A stretch of 64,000 bases of DNA from contig JAQIIU010000002.1 of NCBI GenBank assembly GCA_036946625.1, positions 1,594,001 to 1,658,000 on the forward strand. The letters are read 5' to 3'. This DNA is from Methylorubrum populi (GTDB taxonomy: Bacteria > Pseudomonadota > Alphaproteobacteria > Rhizobiales > Beijerinckiaceae). Positions 41,717 to 51,206 of the stretch are shown in pieces (the first letter of the stretch is position 1; each line of letters starts with the position of its first letter). The position numbers and the translations under genes were made by a program. The notes beneath the pieces are model-generated. The model was not told the DNA's origin. It was given only the letters and a program-made list of their open reading frames with translations, and did no database searches.

Positions 41717-42592
41717 ATGCAGGAAGAACCCCGACACGTTTGCGCGAGCGCGGGCGCCCAGCCCGGCCGCCGCGCCTTCCTGAAGACGAGCCTCGGAGCC
41801 GGGTTCGCCCTCGCGGTCCAGCCGGTCGCGGCGGCGACGATCACGACGCCCACGGACGGGCTGACGGCGGACGAGGTGAAGGTGCCCTCGCTCGGCGTCG
41901 AGATCCCGGCCTACCGGGCGATGCCGGCCACGGGCGGCCCCTTCCCGGCGATGCTGGTCGTGCAGGAGATCTTCGGCGTCCACGAGCACATCCGCGACGT
42001 CTGCCGGCGGCTGGCCAAGCTCGGCTACTACGCCATCGCACCCGACCTGTTCGCCCGCCAGGGCGACGCCTCCACCGCCGACATCCCGACGATCCGCACG
42101 CAGATCGTGCCGAAGGTGCCGGACGCGCAGGTGATGAGCGACCTCGACGCGACGGTCGCCTTCGCGGGCCGGAGCGGCAGCGCCGATACCGGGCGGCTCG
42201 GCATCACCGGCTTCTGCTGGGGCGGGCGGATCGTCTGGCTCTACGCGGCGCAGTCCCCGGCGCTGAAGGCGGGCGTCGCCTTCTACGGCATCCTCGGCGG
42301 CGCGGCCGCGCCGGTCTCGGATTTGAAGCCGCGCAACCCGGTCGACGTCGCCGCCGCCCTGAAGGCGCCGGTGCTCGGGCTCTACGGCGGCAAGGACGAC
42401 ACCATTCCCGCCCCGATCGTCGCCGAGATGCAGGAGAGGCTGAAGGCGGCGGGCAGCCCCTCGCGGATCGAGGTCTACCCGGACACGCCGCACGGTTTCT
42501 TCGCCGATTACCGCCCGACCTACCGCGAGGCCGCGGCGGCGGACGCCTGGGCCAAGCTGCGGGCGTGGTTCCGCGAGCACGGGGTCGCCTGA
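41717..42592 (+). CDS. Dienelactone hydrolase family protein, Tat-exported
   Basis: 291 aa alpha/beta hydrolase. A Tat-like signal [18 protein letters not shown] at 18-35, so likely periplasmic. Cys167 nucleophile in [10 protein letters not shown], Asp227/228 in [11 protein letters not shown] and His259 in DTPHGFF complete the DLH triad. [18 protein letters not shown] is a family block. The substrate may be a lactone or ester; unknown. Start ATG 41717 with GGGAGGAAGG upstream. Confidence 0.9.
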   Translation: MQEEPRHVCASAGAQPGRRAFLKTSLGAGFALAVQPVAAATITTPTDGLTADEVKVPSLGVEIPAYRAMPATGGPFPAMLVVQEIFGVHEHIRDVCRRLAKLGYYAIAPDLFARQGDASTADIPTIRTQIVPKVPDAQVMSDLDATVAFAGRSGSADTGRLGITGFCWGGRIVWLYAAQSPALKAGVAFYGILGGAAAPVSDLKPRNPVDVAAALKAPVLGLYGGKDDTIPAPIVAEMQERLKAAGSPSRIEVYPDTPHGFFADYRPTYREAAAADAWAKLRAWFREHGVA

Positions 42593-42912
42593 GCCGTCCC
42601 GGGTCAGGCCGCGTCCCGACGAACCGTGCCATCAGCGCCGCGGCGAGACACAGGGAGCCGGCGGGCACGAAGGCGGAGAAATCCTCGCCGGCGTCGGTCG
42701 CGCCGACAAGCGAACCCGCAACCTACGACCGGCCTCGGCGCCCCATCACGGATGGATTCCGGGTTCCGCTCGCGGCCCCGGAACGACGGCCGCGAGGGAC
42801 TGGGGAGAGGCGCTGAAAGAACGTCGGTTCGCGTCCGGCGCCCTGTCGTCCGCGCCGCCGGTTTCGGGGCTGACGCCGCGCACGATCGTGCTATGGGCGT
42901 GCCGTCCCGGCG
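42593..42912. other. Intergenic region before rlmH
   Basis: 320 bp. A minus-strand stretch (PAGSLCLAAALMARFVGTRP) could be a remnant but has no partner. A common REP-like word GGATTCCGGGTTCCGCTCGC is present near 42755. No firm gene; must hold the promoter for rlmH-envC-ctpA. Confidence 0.4.
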
Positions 42913-43443
42913 ATGCTTCGCCCGCTCTCGAACCACCGCCCGCCCTTGCGTCTCCTCGTCGTCGCCATCGGCCGCCTGAAGAACGGGCCGGAGCGGGATC
43001 TCGCCGTCCGCTACCGCGAGCGCGCCGTCGCGCTCGGCCGGGGCCTCAGCATCACGGCCTGCGACCTTGCCGAGATCCCCGAATCCCGGGCGCGCCGCGC
43101 TCCCGACCGCGTGGCGGAAGAGGCCGAGGCGATCCTGGCGCTCGTGCCGGCGGATGCCGCGGTGATCGCCTGCGACGAGCGCGGGCGCTCCGACTGGCCG
43201 AGCGAGCGCATCGCCGCCCGGGTCGGAGCGTGGCGCGACGCGGGGCGCAGCGCCCTCGTCCTCGTCGTCGGCGGGGCGGACGGGCTTCACGAGCGCGTGC
43301 GGGCCCGCGCCGACCATATTCTCGCCTTCGGAGCGGCGACACTGCCGCACGGTCTGGTGCGCGTGCTCGCCCTCGAGCAGGCCTACCGGGCCCTGACCAT
43401 CCTGGCCGGTCACCCCTATCACCGGGGCGATCCCGAGGCATGA
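42913..43443 (+). CDS. rlmH: 23S rRNA pseudouridine-1915 N3-methyltransferase
   Basis: SPOUT methyltransferase acting on assembled 70S ribosomes. LLVVAIGRLKNGPERDLAVRY start, ACDERGRSDWPSERIAARV, LVLVVGGADGLHERV and C-terminal ALEQAYRALTILAGHPYHRG are all typical. 176 aa, some 15 residues longer at the N-terminus than usual; an internal TTG would give the standard start RLLVVAIG. The stop overlaps the envC start (ATGA). Confidence 0.95.
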   Translation: MLRPLSNHRPPLRLLVVAIGRLKNGPERDLAVRYRERAVALGRGLSITACDLAEIPESRARRAPDRVAEEAEAILALVPADAAVIACDERGRSDWPSERIAARVGAWRDAGRSALVLVVGGADGLHERVRARADHILAFGAATLPHGLVRVLALEQAYRALTILAGHPYHRGDPEA

Positions 43444-44828
43444 GACGAGCGGTGACGGCTCACCCACGGCGCGCGCCCCTCCCGACCGCCCTGCTGACGG
43501 CCCTCGCCGTCGCGGGCGTCGTCGGCGCGCCGGTGCGTGCGCAGCAGGGCACGCCCGATCCGGAGGCGATGCGGCGCACGCAGGAGGAGCGCGACCGGCG
43601 CGCCCAGAGCCTCGGGCAGATCGAGGAGGCGCTCGCGGCGAGCGCCGGCAACCGCGCCGCGCTCGAAGCCGAGATCGCCGCGATCGGCTCGGACCGGACC
43701 AAGCTCAGCGCCGCCCTGCTCGATGCCGGGCGCCAGGCCCGGGCGACCGAGGATCGGCTGAACCGGCTGGAGGAGCGCCTGCGCGCGCTGACCGACAGCG
43801 ACGCGGCGATCCGCAAGTCGCTGATCGCGCGCCGGGCGGTGATCGCCGAGATCCTGGCCGCGCTCCAGCGCATGGGCCGGCGCCCGCCCCCCGCGGTGCT
43901 GGTGCGGCCCGAGGACGTGCTCGCGGCGATCCGCACCTCGATGCTGCTCGGCGCCGTGGTGCCGGAACTGCGCGGCGAGGCGGACACGCTGGCGGGCGAC
44001 CTCGCCGAACTGGTGCGCGTGCGCGGACTGATCGCCGCCGACCGCGAGGCCCTCAGGAAGGATCTCACCGGCTGGGCCGCCGAGCGCCAGCGCCTCGACG
44101 CCCTGATCGCGGCCCGCCGCAGCCGGCAGGCGGAGGTGGAATCCAGCCTCACCGCCGAGCGCCAGAAGAGCGCCGAACTCGGCAGCCAGGCCAAGTCGCT
44201 GAAGGATCTCGTCGACCGGATGGAGGGCGAGTTGTCGAGCGCCCGCCGCGCCGCCGACGAGGCCCGGGCCGCCGCGGAGCGGGAGCAGCGGGCGGTCCAG
44301 GAAAAGTTCGCGGCGGCCGGCGCCCGCGATCCGGCCCGGCTCGCGCCCAAGGTGAGGTTCGCCGAGGCCCGCGGCGAGCTGCCCAGGCCGGCGAGCGGCA
44401 CCCTCGCGCGCGGCTTCAACCAGCCCGACGGCCAGGGCGGCACCACCCGCGGCATCTCGCTGCGGACGCGGGCCAAGGCCGTCGTGTCCTCTCCGGCGGA
44501 CGGCTGGGTCTCGTTCGCCGGGCCCTTCCGGTCCTACGGCCGTCTCTTGATCATCAATGCGGGCGACGGCTACTATCTCTTGCTCGCGGGGATGGATCGG
44601 ATCAACGTCGAGGTCGGCCAGTTCGTGCTGGCGGGCGAACCGGTGGCCGTGATGGGCGAGGGCAGCGGCATCCCGGCAAGCACGCCGCCGAACGGGGCGC
44701 AGGCTGCGTCACAGAGGGACGATGATCGCGCCGATCCCGTCCTGTACGTCGAGTTCAGGAAAGACGGCGGCTCCATCGATCCGGAGCCCTGGTGGGCGAG
44801 AAGTTCCAGCGAGAAGGTTCGCGGATAA
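43440..44828 (+). CDS. envC: EnvC-like murein hydrolase activator
   Basis: 462 aa, signal peptide (PTALLTALAVAGVVGAPVRA-Q), a long coiled coil at about 45-300, then a C-terminal LytM/M23 domain (ARGFNQPDGQGGTTRGISLR, SPADGWVSFAGPFRSYGRLL, DGYYLLLAGMD). The LytM zinc ligands are missing (GISL and LLLAGMD where active enzymes have His), so it should activate amidases at the septum rather than cut peptidoglycan. ATGA overlap with rlmH and TAATG overlap with ctpA indicate translational coupling. Confidence 0.92.
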   Translation: MRRAVTAHPRRAPLPTALLTALAVAGVVGAPVRAQQGTPDPEAMRRTQEERDRRAQSLGQIEEALAASAGNRAALEAEIAAIGSDRTKLSAALLDAGRQARATEDRLNRLEERLRALTDSDAAIRKSLIARRAVIAEILAALQRMGRRPPPAVLVRPEDVLAAIRTSMLLGAVVPELRGEADTLAGDLAELVRVRGLIAADREALRKDLTGWAAERQRLDALIAARRSRQAEVESSLTAERQKSAELGSQAKSLKDLVDRMEGELSSARRAADEARAAAEREQRAVQEKFAAAGARDPARLAPKVRFAEARGELPRPASGTLARGFNQPDGQGGTTRGISLRTRAKAVVSSPADGWVSFAGPFRSYGRLLIINAGDGYYLLLAGMDRINVEVGQFVLAGEPVAVMGEGSGIPASTPPNGAQAASQRDDDRADPVLYVEFRKDGGSIDPEPWWARSSSEKVRG

Positions 44829-46150
44829 TGCGCAAAGTGTCCCTCGTGTTGCTCGGCGCGGCCCTCGGCATCGGCGCCTCGGCCCTGTCGACCCAGACCC
44901 AGCTCCTGTCCGGTACGAGCGCCATCGCGGCCTCGGCCGAGACCTACCGCCAGTTGAGCCTGTTCGGCGACGTGTTCGAGAAGGTGCGCACCGACTACGT
45001 CGAGAAGCCCGACGAGTCGAAGCTGATCGAGGCGGCCGTCAACGGCATGCTGACCTCGCTCGACCCGCATTCGAGCTACATGGACGCGAAGGCGTTTCGC
45101 GACATGCAGACGACGACGCGCGGCGAGTTCGGCGGCCTCGGCATCGAGGTCACCATGGAGGACGGCCTGATCAAGGTGGTCTCGCCGATCGACGACACGC
45201 CCGCCTCCAAGGCCGGCCTGCTCGCCAACGACATCATCACCCAGATCGACGACGATCAGGTCCAGGGTCTGACCCTGAATCAGGCCGTCGACAAGATGCG
45301 CGGGCCCGTGAACTCCACGGTGAAGCTGAAGATCTCCCGCAAGGAGTCGAAGGACCCGATCGACGTCTCGCTGACCCGCGACATCATCAAGATCCGCCCC
45401 GTGCGCTCGAAGGTCGAGAGCAACGACGTCGGCTACGTGCGCCTGACCCAGTTCAACGAGCAGACCTTCGACGGCCTCAAGACGGCGATCGAGAAGCTCC
45501 AGACCGACATCGGCGCCGACAAGCTCAAGGGCTACGTCCTCGATCTGCGCAACAACCCGGGCGGCCTGCTCGACCAGGCGGTGATGGTCTCCGACGCCTT
45601 CCTCGACCGGGGCGAGATCGTCTCGACCCGCGGCCGCAACCCGGACGAGACGCAGCGCTTCTCCGCCAAGGCCGGCGACCTCGCCAAGGGCAAGCCGATC
45701 GTCGTGCTGGTGAACGGCGGCGCGGCCTCGGCCTCCGAGATCGTGGCCGGCGCCCTTCAGGATCACAAGCGCGCGACGATCATGGGCACGCGCTCCTTCG
45801 GCAAGGGCTCGGTGCAGTCGATCATCCCGCTCGGCGGCCAGGGCGCCCTGCGCCTCACCACCGCGCGCTACTACACGCCGTCCGGCCGCTCGATCCAGGC
45901 CAAGGGCATCGAGCCGGATCAGGAGGTGCTGCAGGAGGTGCCCGACGATCTGAAGGGCAAGGACGAGACCAAGGGCGAGGCCGGCCTGAAGGGGCACTTG
46001 AAGCAGAAGGATGTCGAGGAGCGCGGCGGTTCCTCGGCCTACATCCCGCCGGACCCGGCCAAGGACAAGCAGCTCATCGCGGCGGTCGACTTCCTGCACG
46101 GCATCCAGAAGGGTGCGGCCAACGTGACGAAGCCCGCCACGCAGAACTGA
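44828..46150 (+). CDS. ctpA: S41 family C-terminal processing peptidase
   Basis: 440 aa periplasmic protease: signal segment VSLVLLGAALGIGASALST, PDZ domain (GEFGGLGIEVTMEDGLIKVV, KAGLLANDIITQIDD), and the peptidase core with catalytic Ser in GGAASASEIVAGAL and Lys in GTRSFGKGSVQ. YVEKPDESKLIEAAVNGML and SLDPHSSYM are family blocks. Likely processes or degrades cell-wall enzymes or lipoprotein substrates. Overlaps envC by one base (TAATG). Confidence 0.95.
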   Translation: MRKVSLVLLGAALGIGASALSTQTQLLSGTSAIAASAETYRQLSLFGDVFEKVRTDYVEKPDESKLIEAAVNGMLTSLDPHSSYMDAKAFRDMQTTTRGEFGGLGIEVTMEDGLIKVVSPIDDTPASKAGLLANDIITQIDDDQVQGLTLNQAVDKMRGPVNSTVKLKISRKESKDPIDVSLTRDIIKIRPVRSKVESNDVGYVRLTQFNEQTFDGLKTAIEKLQTDIGADKLKGYVLDLRNNPGGLLDQAVMVSDAFLDRGEIVSTRGRNPDETQRFSAKAGDLAKGKPIVVLVNGGAASASEIVAGALQDHKRATIMGTRSFGKGSVQSIIPLGGQGALRLTTARYYTPSGRSIQAKGIEPDQEVLQEVPDDLKGKDETKGEAGLKGHLKQKDVEERGGSSAYIPPDPAKDKQLIAAVDFLHGIQKGAANVTKPATQN

Positions 46151-46302
46151 TCGTCCCGCCCGCGGTGGACAACCGCCGCGCGGTTAGCGAAAGATTAACC
46201 ATGACGGCCCGCAATACCGGCTCAGACCGGGTTTGCGGGCCGTCTCTCGTCGAAGGCCCGCCTCCGGTCGTCCGATCATGCGCCAGCGGGGCGGGACGGC
46301 GG

Positions 46303-47508
46303 GTGAGCGACGCGGCCGACGACATCCTGACGAAGCCCCTCGGTGTCGGGGGCAAGGCGGTCCGCGCACGCTTCGCCCTGCGCCCGACGCCGGGCGCGGC
46401 GGCCGGCGCCGTCTCGCTGGCGCTCGCCCTCCTCGCCGCCGGCGTCGCGCTCACCGGCGATCCCCGCGGCGGCGAGCCCCGCGCGAGCGCGACGATCGAG
46501 ATCCGCGAGCCCGCCGCGCCCGCTCCGCGCGTGGCCGAGGCTGCGCCGCCGACCCTTCCGGGCCCGTCGCAATCGGCGCGGGAGGTCGAGCAGGCCTCCG
46601 GCGTCAGCGTGGTCCGCCCCGACGGCTCGACCGCGCCCGACGCGCCGGTCATCATCCGCGTGCCGAACGCGACCCAGGTCAAGCTCAACCCGGCGCCCGA
46701 CCCGCGCCTGACCGAGCGCGGGCGCCACGGCCCCCTGCCCCGCATCGGCGAGGGCCGGCTGCGGCCGCTCGACGTCTACGCCCGGCCGGAGGAGCCCGGC
46801 ACCAGCCCGCGCATCGCCGTGCTGGTCTCGGGGCTCGGGATCGGCGAGGCCGCCACCCTGGGCGCCATCGCCCGGCTTCCCGCCGCGATCAGCCTCGCGC
46901 TCTCGCCCTACGGCGGCGATCTGGAGAAGACCGCCGCACGCGCCCGCGAGGCCGGCCACGAGATCCTGCTCCAGTTGCCGATGGAGCCGTTCGACTATCC
47001 CGACAGCGATCCCGGACCGCAGACCCTGCTCGCCGCCGCGCGGCCCGGGGAGAACCTCGACCGCACCGCCTGGGCGATGAGCCGGTTTCCCGGCTTCGTC
47101 GGCGTGGTGAACTTCATGGGCGCCAAGCTGATGAGCGAGGCCGCCGCCCTGGAGCCGGTCCTGAAGGAACTCTCCGCCCGCGGGCTCGGCTTCGTGGACG
47201 ACGGAAGCTTTCCCGGCACGCCGTTCGCGGGGGTGGCGGCCAGGACCAAGCTGCCGGCCGCCCGCGCCGGGATCGTGGTCGATGCGGTCCCCCGGCCCGA
47301 CGCCATCGACGCGGAACTCGCCCGCCTGGAGACGCTGGCGCGGCAGAAGGGTTTCGCGCTCGCCTCCGCCGGCGCCTCGCCGCTGACCATCGACCGTCTG
47401 TCCCGCTGGTCGCGGGATCTGGAGGCGCGCGGCGTGCGGCTGGTGCCGGTCTCCGCCTCCCTCCGGCAGGCGGGCGGCGTGGCGAAGCTGTCGAGCGCCG
47501 CGCCCTAA
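46303..47508 (+). CDS. Divergent polysaccharide deacetylase family protein
   Basis: 401 aa. A cytoplasmic lead DDILTKPLGVGGKAVRARF and one membrane anchor (AVSLALALLAAGVALTG) are followed by a periplasmic deacetylase-like barrel: RIAVLVSGLGIGEAATLGAI, LPAAISLALSPYG, HEILLQLPMEPFDYPDSDPG, GVVNFMGAKLMSE, GLGFVDDGS. The YibQ/DUF610 type lacks the standard zinc triad. Position after envC-ctpA is conserved in alphaproteobacteria. GTG 46303 fits the family N-terminus; ATG 46201 would add 34 residues. Confidence 0.88.
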   Translation: MSDAADDILTKPLGVGGKAVRARFALRPTPGAAAGAVSLALALLAAGVALTGDPRGGEPRASATIEIREPAAPAPRVAEAAPPTLPGPSQSAREVEQASGVSVVRPDGSTAPDAPVIIRVPNATQVKLNPAPDPRLTERGRHGPLPRIGEGRLRPLDVYARPEEPGTSPRIAVLVSGLGIGEAATLGAIARLPAAISLALSPYGGDLEKTAARAREAGHEILLQLPMEPFDYPDSDPGPQTLLAAARPGENLDRTAWAMSRFPGFVGVVNFMGAKLMSEAAALEPVLKELSARGLGFVDDGSFPGTPFAGVAARTKLPAARAGIVVDAVPRPDAIDAELARLETLARQKGFALASAGASPLTIDRLSRWSRDLEARGVRLVPVSASLRQAGGVAKLSSAAP

Positions 47509-47893
47509 CGCATCGTCTTTTCCGACAAGCCGGCAACCACCTTTCGGAACCGCCCCAGAAGAACGATGTTCGATATCGGCCGGGCCTTTCCAGTGTTCCG
47601 CGCGGACAACTGCGTCCGGCATCGGCCAGGGAGCCGAGTGGAGACAGCGCCTCCAACGATGCTTCGATGACGATCGCTTCCCCACATGACAGAACCAAAA
47701 CTTACACATGCAATATCTGTAACGGCGAGTACTATCTAATAATACCGACGGCTCCAACGAACCGCGAAGAGTCCAATCCGGAGTGCGACAAACGAATCCG
47801 TTCAACAGTTGGCGATCCGGTAACTGTTTAACCGGCAGGATCGTTCCGCCCGCAGAGCCGATCCGGGCATGAGGTTCCTGCCCGGAGTTTTTC
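47509..47893. other. Intergenic region with R1-like repeat and AT-rich part
   Basis: 385 bp. An R1-like unit begins GCATCGTCTTTTCCGACAAG at about 47512. 47690-47830 is comparatively AT-rich and contains a small Cys-containing frame. It separates the deacetylase gene from a chemoreceptor gene that lies between it and rppH. Confidence 0.5.
47667..47831 (+). CDS. Possible small CxxC protein or gene remnant
   Basis: 54 codons from ATG 47667: [20 protein letters not shown] then [25 protein letters not shown] pair and later Cys resemble a zinc ribbon or the N-terminal knuckle seen before some methyltransferases. Composition is unlike the flanking genes and no good ribosome site is seen. It may be a fragment of a transferred gene; low confidence that it is expressed. 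Confidence 0.25.
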   Translation: MTIASPHDRTKTYTCNICNGEYYLIIPTAPTNREESNPECDKRIRSTVGDPVTV

Positions 47894-49582
47894 GTGTCGC
47901 TCCAATCCCTTCCCATCCGCAGCAAGCTGGTCGCGTCCTTCGCGGTGCTGACGCTCTTCCTCGTCGGCCTCGGGACACTCGGACATTTCAGTACCCAGGC
48001 CATGCGGGAGCAGGCGCTCGACATCGAGCGCAACTGGCTCCCCAGCATGCGCCTGCTCGGCGAGATCGACACGGCGGCGGCGCGGATGAACGGCGTGATG
48101 CTGCGGCACAGCCAAGCCACCGACCCGCAGATGGTGGCGGCCATGGAGCGGGACTTCGAGCGCTTCGGCAAGCTCGTGGCCGACAGGCGCGCGGCCTACG
48201 AGCCGCTGATCGCCTCCCCCGAGGAGCGGGCGCTCTACGAGACCTATCTGCGCGAGAACGCCGTGTTCGAGGCCGAGCGCAGGGTCGTGATGGACCTCTC
48301 GCGCCAGGGCCGGAAGGCCGAGGCCTTCACCTACTACGAGTCCAACGGCCTCGCCCCGCGCCGGGCGATGTCGGCCGCCCTGGAGAAGCTGATCGCCTTC
48401 AACAACGAGGGCGCCGCCCACGCGATGGAAACGGGCGAGTCGGTGTTCCGGTGGGCCCGCAACCTCGGCTTCGCGGTGACCGCCCTCGGGCTCGTTTTCT
48501 CGATCCTGCTGGCCCTGCTGATCATCCGCGGCGTGACCCGCGGCATCGCCTCGGTGGTCGCGCCGATGCAGGCGCTGGCCGCGGGCGATCTCTCCGTCGC
48601 GATCCCGCATCGGGGCCGGCGGACCGAGATCGGGTCGATCGCCGATGCGGTGCAGATCTTCAAGGACGGCCTGATCCGGATGCGCGGCCTGGAAGAGGAG
48701 AGCGCGCTGGCACGCGCCGGGGCCGAGGCCCAGCGCAAGGCGGCGATGCACGAGACGGCCGACGGCTTCGAGCACGCGGTCGGCGGCGTCGTCAGCCTCG
48801 TCTCGGCCGCCGCGAGTCAGTTGCAGGCCTCGGCGCAGGGCATGACCGCCGCCGCGACCCGCACCGCCGGCCAGTCGGTCAGCGTGGCGGCGGCGGCGGA
48901 GGAAGCCGCCGCCAACGTCAACACCGTCGCGGCGGCGGCCGAGGAACTCGGCGCCTCGGTGCAGGAGATCGGGCGGCAGGTCGGCGGCTCGTCGATGCTC
49001 GCCCAGGCCGCGGTCGGCGAGGCGGCGCGGACGGCCGCCCATGTGCGGGAACTGAGCGCGGCGGTCGCCAAGATCGGCGACGTGGTGACGATGATCACCA
49101 CCATCGCCGGGCAGACCAATCTCCTGGCGCTGAACGCCACCATCGAGGCGGCCCGCGCCGGCGAGGCCGGACGGGGCTTCGCGGTGGTCGCGTCCGAGGT
49201 CAAGGAACTCGCCAACCAGACGGCCCGGGCGACCGAGGAGATCTCTGCTCAGATCGGCCGCATCCAGGACACCACCGGCCATGCCGTCACGGCCATCGGC
49301 AGCATCACCGGACGGATCGAGGAGATCAGCGCGGTGGCCGCCTCCATCGCGGCGGCGGTGGAGCAGCAGGGCGCGGCCACGCAGGAGATCGTGCGCAACG
49401 TCTCCCAGGCGGCGATGGGCGCGGGCGAGGTGACGAGCAACATCGCGGGCGTGGCCCAGGCCGCCGAGGAATCGGGCGCCAATGCCGCCCAGGTGCTCGC
49501 CGCCTCCTCGGAGCTGTCGCGCCAATCCGCGCATCTGAGCGGCGAGGTCGGCCGCTTCCTGGCGCGCGTGCGCGCCGCGTAA
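47894..49582 (+). CDS. Methyl-accepting chemotaxis protein
   Basis: 562 aa. A membrane segment at about 12-34 ([20 protein letters not shown]), a periplasmic four-helix bundle of the 4HB_MCP type ([20 protein letters not shown]), second membrane segment [24 protein letters not shown] domain, and a C-terminal signalling domain with the hairpin tip [20 protein letters not shown] and [20 protein letters not shown]. The ligand is unknown. GTG 47894 has CGGAG upstream. It stands between the deacetylase and rppH genes, which are usually adjacent. Confidence 0.94.
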   Translation: MSLQSLPIRSKLVASFAVLTLFLVGLGTLGHFSTQAMREQALDIERNWLPSMRLLGEIDTAAARMNGVMLRHSQATDPQMVAAMERDFERFGKLVADRRAAYEPLIASPEERALYETYLRENAVFEAERRVVMDLSRQGRKAEAFTYYESNGLAPRRAMSAALEKLIAFNNEGAAHAMETGESVFRWARNLGFAVTALGLVFSILLALLIIRGVTRGIASVVAPMQALAAGDLSVAIPHRGRRTEIGSIADAVQIFKDGLIRMRGLEEESALARAGAEAQRKAAMHETADGFEHAVGGVVSLVSAAASQLQASAQGMTAAATRTAGQSVSVAAAAEEAAANVNTVAAAAEELGASVQEIGRQVGGSSMLAQAAVGEAARTAAHVRELSAAVAKIGDVVTMITTIAGQTNLLALNATIEAARAGEAGRGFAVVASEVKELANQTARATEEISAQIGRIQDTTGHAVTAIGSITGRIEEISAVAASIAAAVEQQGAATQEIVRNVSQAAMGAGEVTSNIAGVAQAAEESGANAAQVLAASSELSRQSAHLSGEVGRFLARVRAA

Positions 49583-49734
49583 GGATCGCACGGCGGGCGG
49601 GGACGGGCGCGGGGGGCCGCCGGGGCGGCGCCCGCGCCTTTTCATGGACGCGTCGGAGCCGTGCGGTCGGTGCAGGTCGGCGTTGCCCGCATCGGTTCGG
49701 CCTCCTATGGTCGCGCCGCCAGCACGAGCCCGCG

Positions 49735-50319
49735 ATGACCCGCCCCAGCGACGACCTCCTGCGCCTGCCCGAGGGCAGCCCGCTGCCCTACCGCCCCTGC
49801 GTGGGCGTCGCCCTGTTCGGCCGCGACGGCCGCGTCTTCATCGGGCGGCGCAGGCGCGAGGCGGGTCCCGAGCACGTCGACGGCGATCGGGCCTGGCAGA
49901 TGCCGCAGGGCGGGATCGACGCCGACGAGGCCCCCCTCGACGCGGCCCTGCGCGAACTCCACGAGGAGACCAACGTGCCCGCCGAGGCGGTGACGCTGCT
50001 GGGCGAGACCCGCGACTGGCTCGCCTACGACCTGCCGCCGGAGATCATGAAGCAGGCCTGGAAGGGCCGCTACCGCGGCCAGCGCCAGAAATGGTTCGCC
50101 TTCGGCCTCACCGGCAGCGAGGCGGCGATCGACGTGGACGCCCCCGGCGGCGGCCGGCACAAGCCCGAGTTCGACGCGTGGCGCTGGGAACGGCTGGAGG
50201 CGCTGCCCGACCTCATCATCCCCTTCAAGCGCCCGGTCTACGAGGGCGTGGTCGCGGCCTTCTCGGGGCTGTCCGGCTGGCACGGGGCGACCGGCGAACC
50301 GGCGCGGGATCCGGCATGA
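49735..50319 (+). CDS. rppH: RNA pyrophosphohydrolase
   Basis: Nudix hydrolase of 194 aa that converts 5'-triphosphate mRNA ends to monophosphate, starting RNase E decay, or acts on Ap4A-type dinucleotides. [40 protein letters not shown] and the Nudix box ending RELHEETNV are clear, as is [18 protein letters not shown] 49735 fits the family. Confidence 0.94.
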   Translation: MTRPSDDLLRLPEGSPLPYRPCVGVALFGRDGRVFIGRRRREAGPEHVDGDRAWQMPQGGIDADEAPLDAALRELHEETNVPAEAVTLLGETRDWLAYDLPPEIMKQAWKGRYRGQRQKWFAFGLTGSEAAIDVDAPGGGRHKPEFDAWRWERLEALPDLIIPFKRPVYEGVVAAFSGLSGWHGATGEPARDPA

Positions 50320-50349
50320 CGCGCCCGCGGCTGACCCGCGGCTGATCCG

Positions 50350-51006
50350 ATGCGGTGGTGGCTCGTTCCCCTTCTCGCCGTGGTGGCCTGGTTCGCCTAC
50401 ACGCTGACGCCGTTCTGGTCGCTCTACGGCTTCGCCGCCGCCGTCCAGGCCGGCGACACGGCGGCGGTGGAGCGGCGGGTCAACTTCCGCACGCTGCGCC
50501 TGTCGCTCGCCCGTCAGATCAGCGCCGCGGTGAAGGCCGACAGCACCGCGCTCGATCCGCGCGAGCGGCAGCGCATCGCCGACGCGGCGGCGGCCTTCGC
50601 GCTGCCGGTGATGGAATCGGCCCTGACGCCGGAGGCGGTGATCGATCTCCTCGACGACGGCTGGCCGCAGGGGGCCGAACTCGCTGCGCCCGCCGACCGG
50701 CACGAGCGGCGCGACGGGCTGCGCATCCCCGACCTGAAGCGGCTGCTGCGCTACTATCTCTCCTCCGACATGCGCGGCTTCCGCTCCGTGGTGGTCGCGG
50801 TCCCGCCGGACCGGCCCCGCCACGAACAGTTCCGCCTGCGCCTGCGCCTGCGCGACTGGGGCTGGCGCCTCGTCGATATCGAGCTGTCCGAGGATCTGCG
50901 CACCCGCATCGGCGAGAAAGCCGCCGCCGGGGCCGCGCGCCTGCGCGACAAGGGCTCCGCTCCGGACAGGGCGGCACCGGACGCGGCCCCTCCCCAGTCG
51001 CCCTGA
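50350..51006 (+). CDS. DUF2939 domain protein
   Basis: 218 aa. One N-terminal membrane segment or uncleaved signal (WWLVPLLAVVAWFAYTLTPF), then the DUF2939 pattern WSLYGFAAAVQAGDTAAVER RVNF (split here), LARQISAAV, and ALTPEAVIDLLDDG. Envelope-anchored with a periplasmic domain. Function unknown. 30 bp after rppH in the same direction. Confidence 0.85.
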   Translation: MRWWLVPLLAVVAWFAYTLTPFWSLYGFAAAVQAGDTAAVERRVNFRTLRLSLARQISAAVKADSTALDPRERQRIADAAAAFALPVMESALTPEAVIDLLDDGWPQGAELAAPADRHERRDGLRIPDLKRLLRYYLSSDMRGFRSVVVAVPPDRPRHEQFRLRLRLRDWGWRLVDIELSEDLRTRIGEKAAAGAARLRDKGSAPDRAAPDAAPPQSP

Positions 51007-51206
51007 CGGCCGACGCCGCGCCGACACGAAGGGCCCTGGCTTTTATTCCGCGGCTCCGTAGATGATACGGTCGCCGCCTGATGAGAGCGGCGACCGTATC
51101 GGCAAGCCTGCGCGGCGCTTGAGCGAAGCCGGCATCCGCCATCCCGAAGGGATCGATCGGATGCCATGTGAGCCGCCACGATCGGCCCCGCTTCCGGAGC
51201 ACCGTC

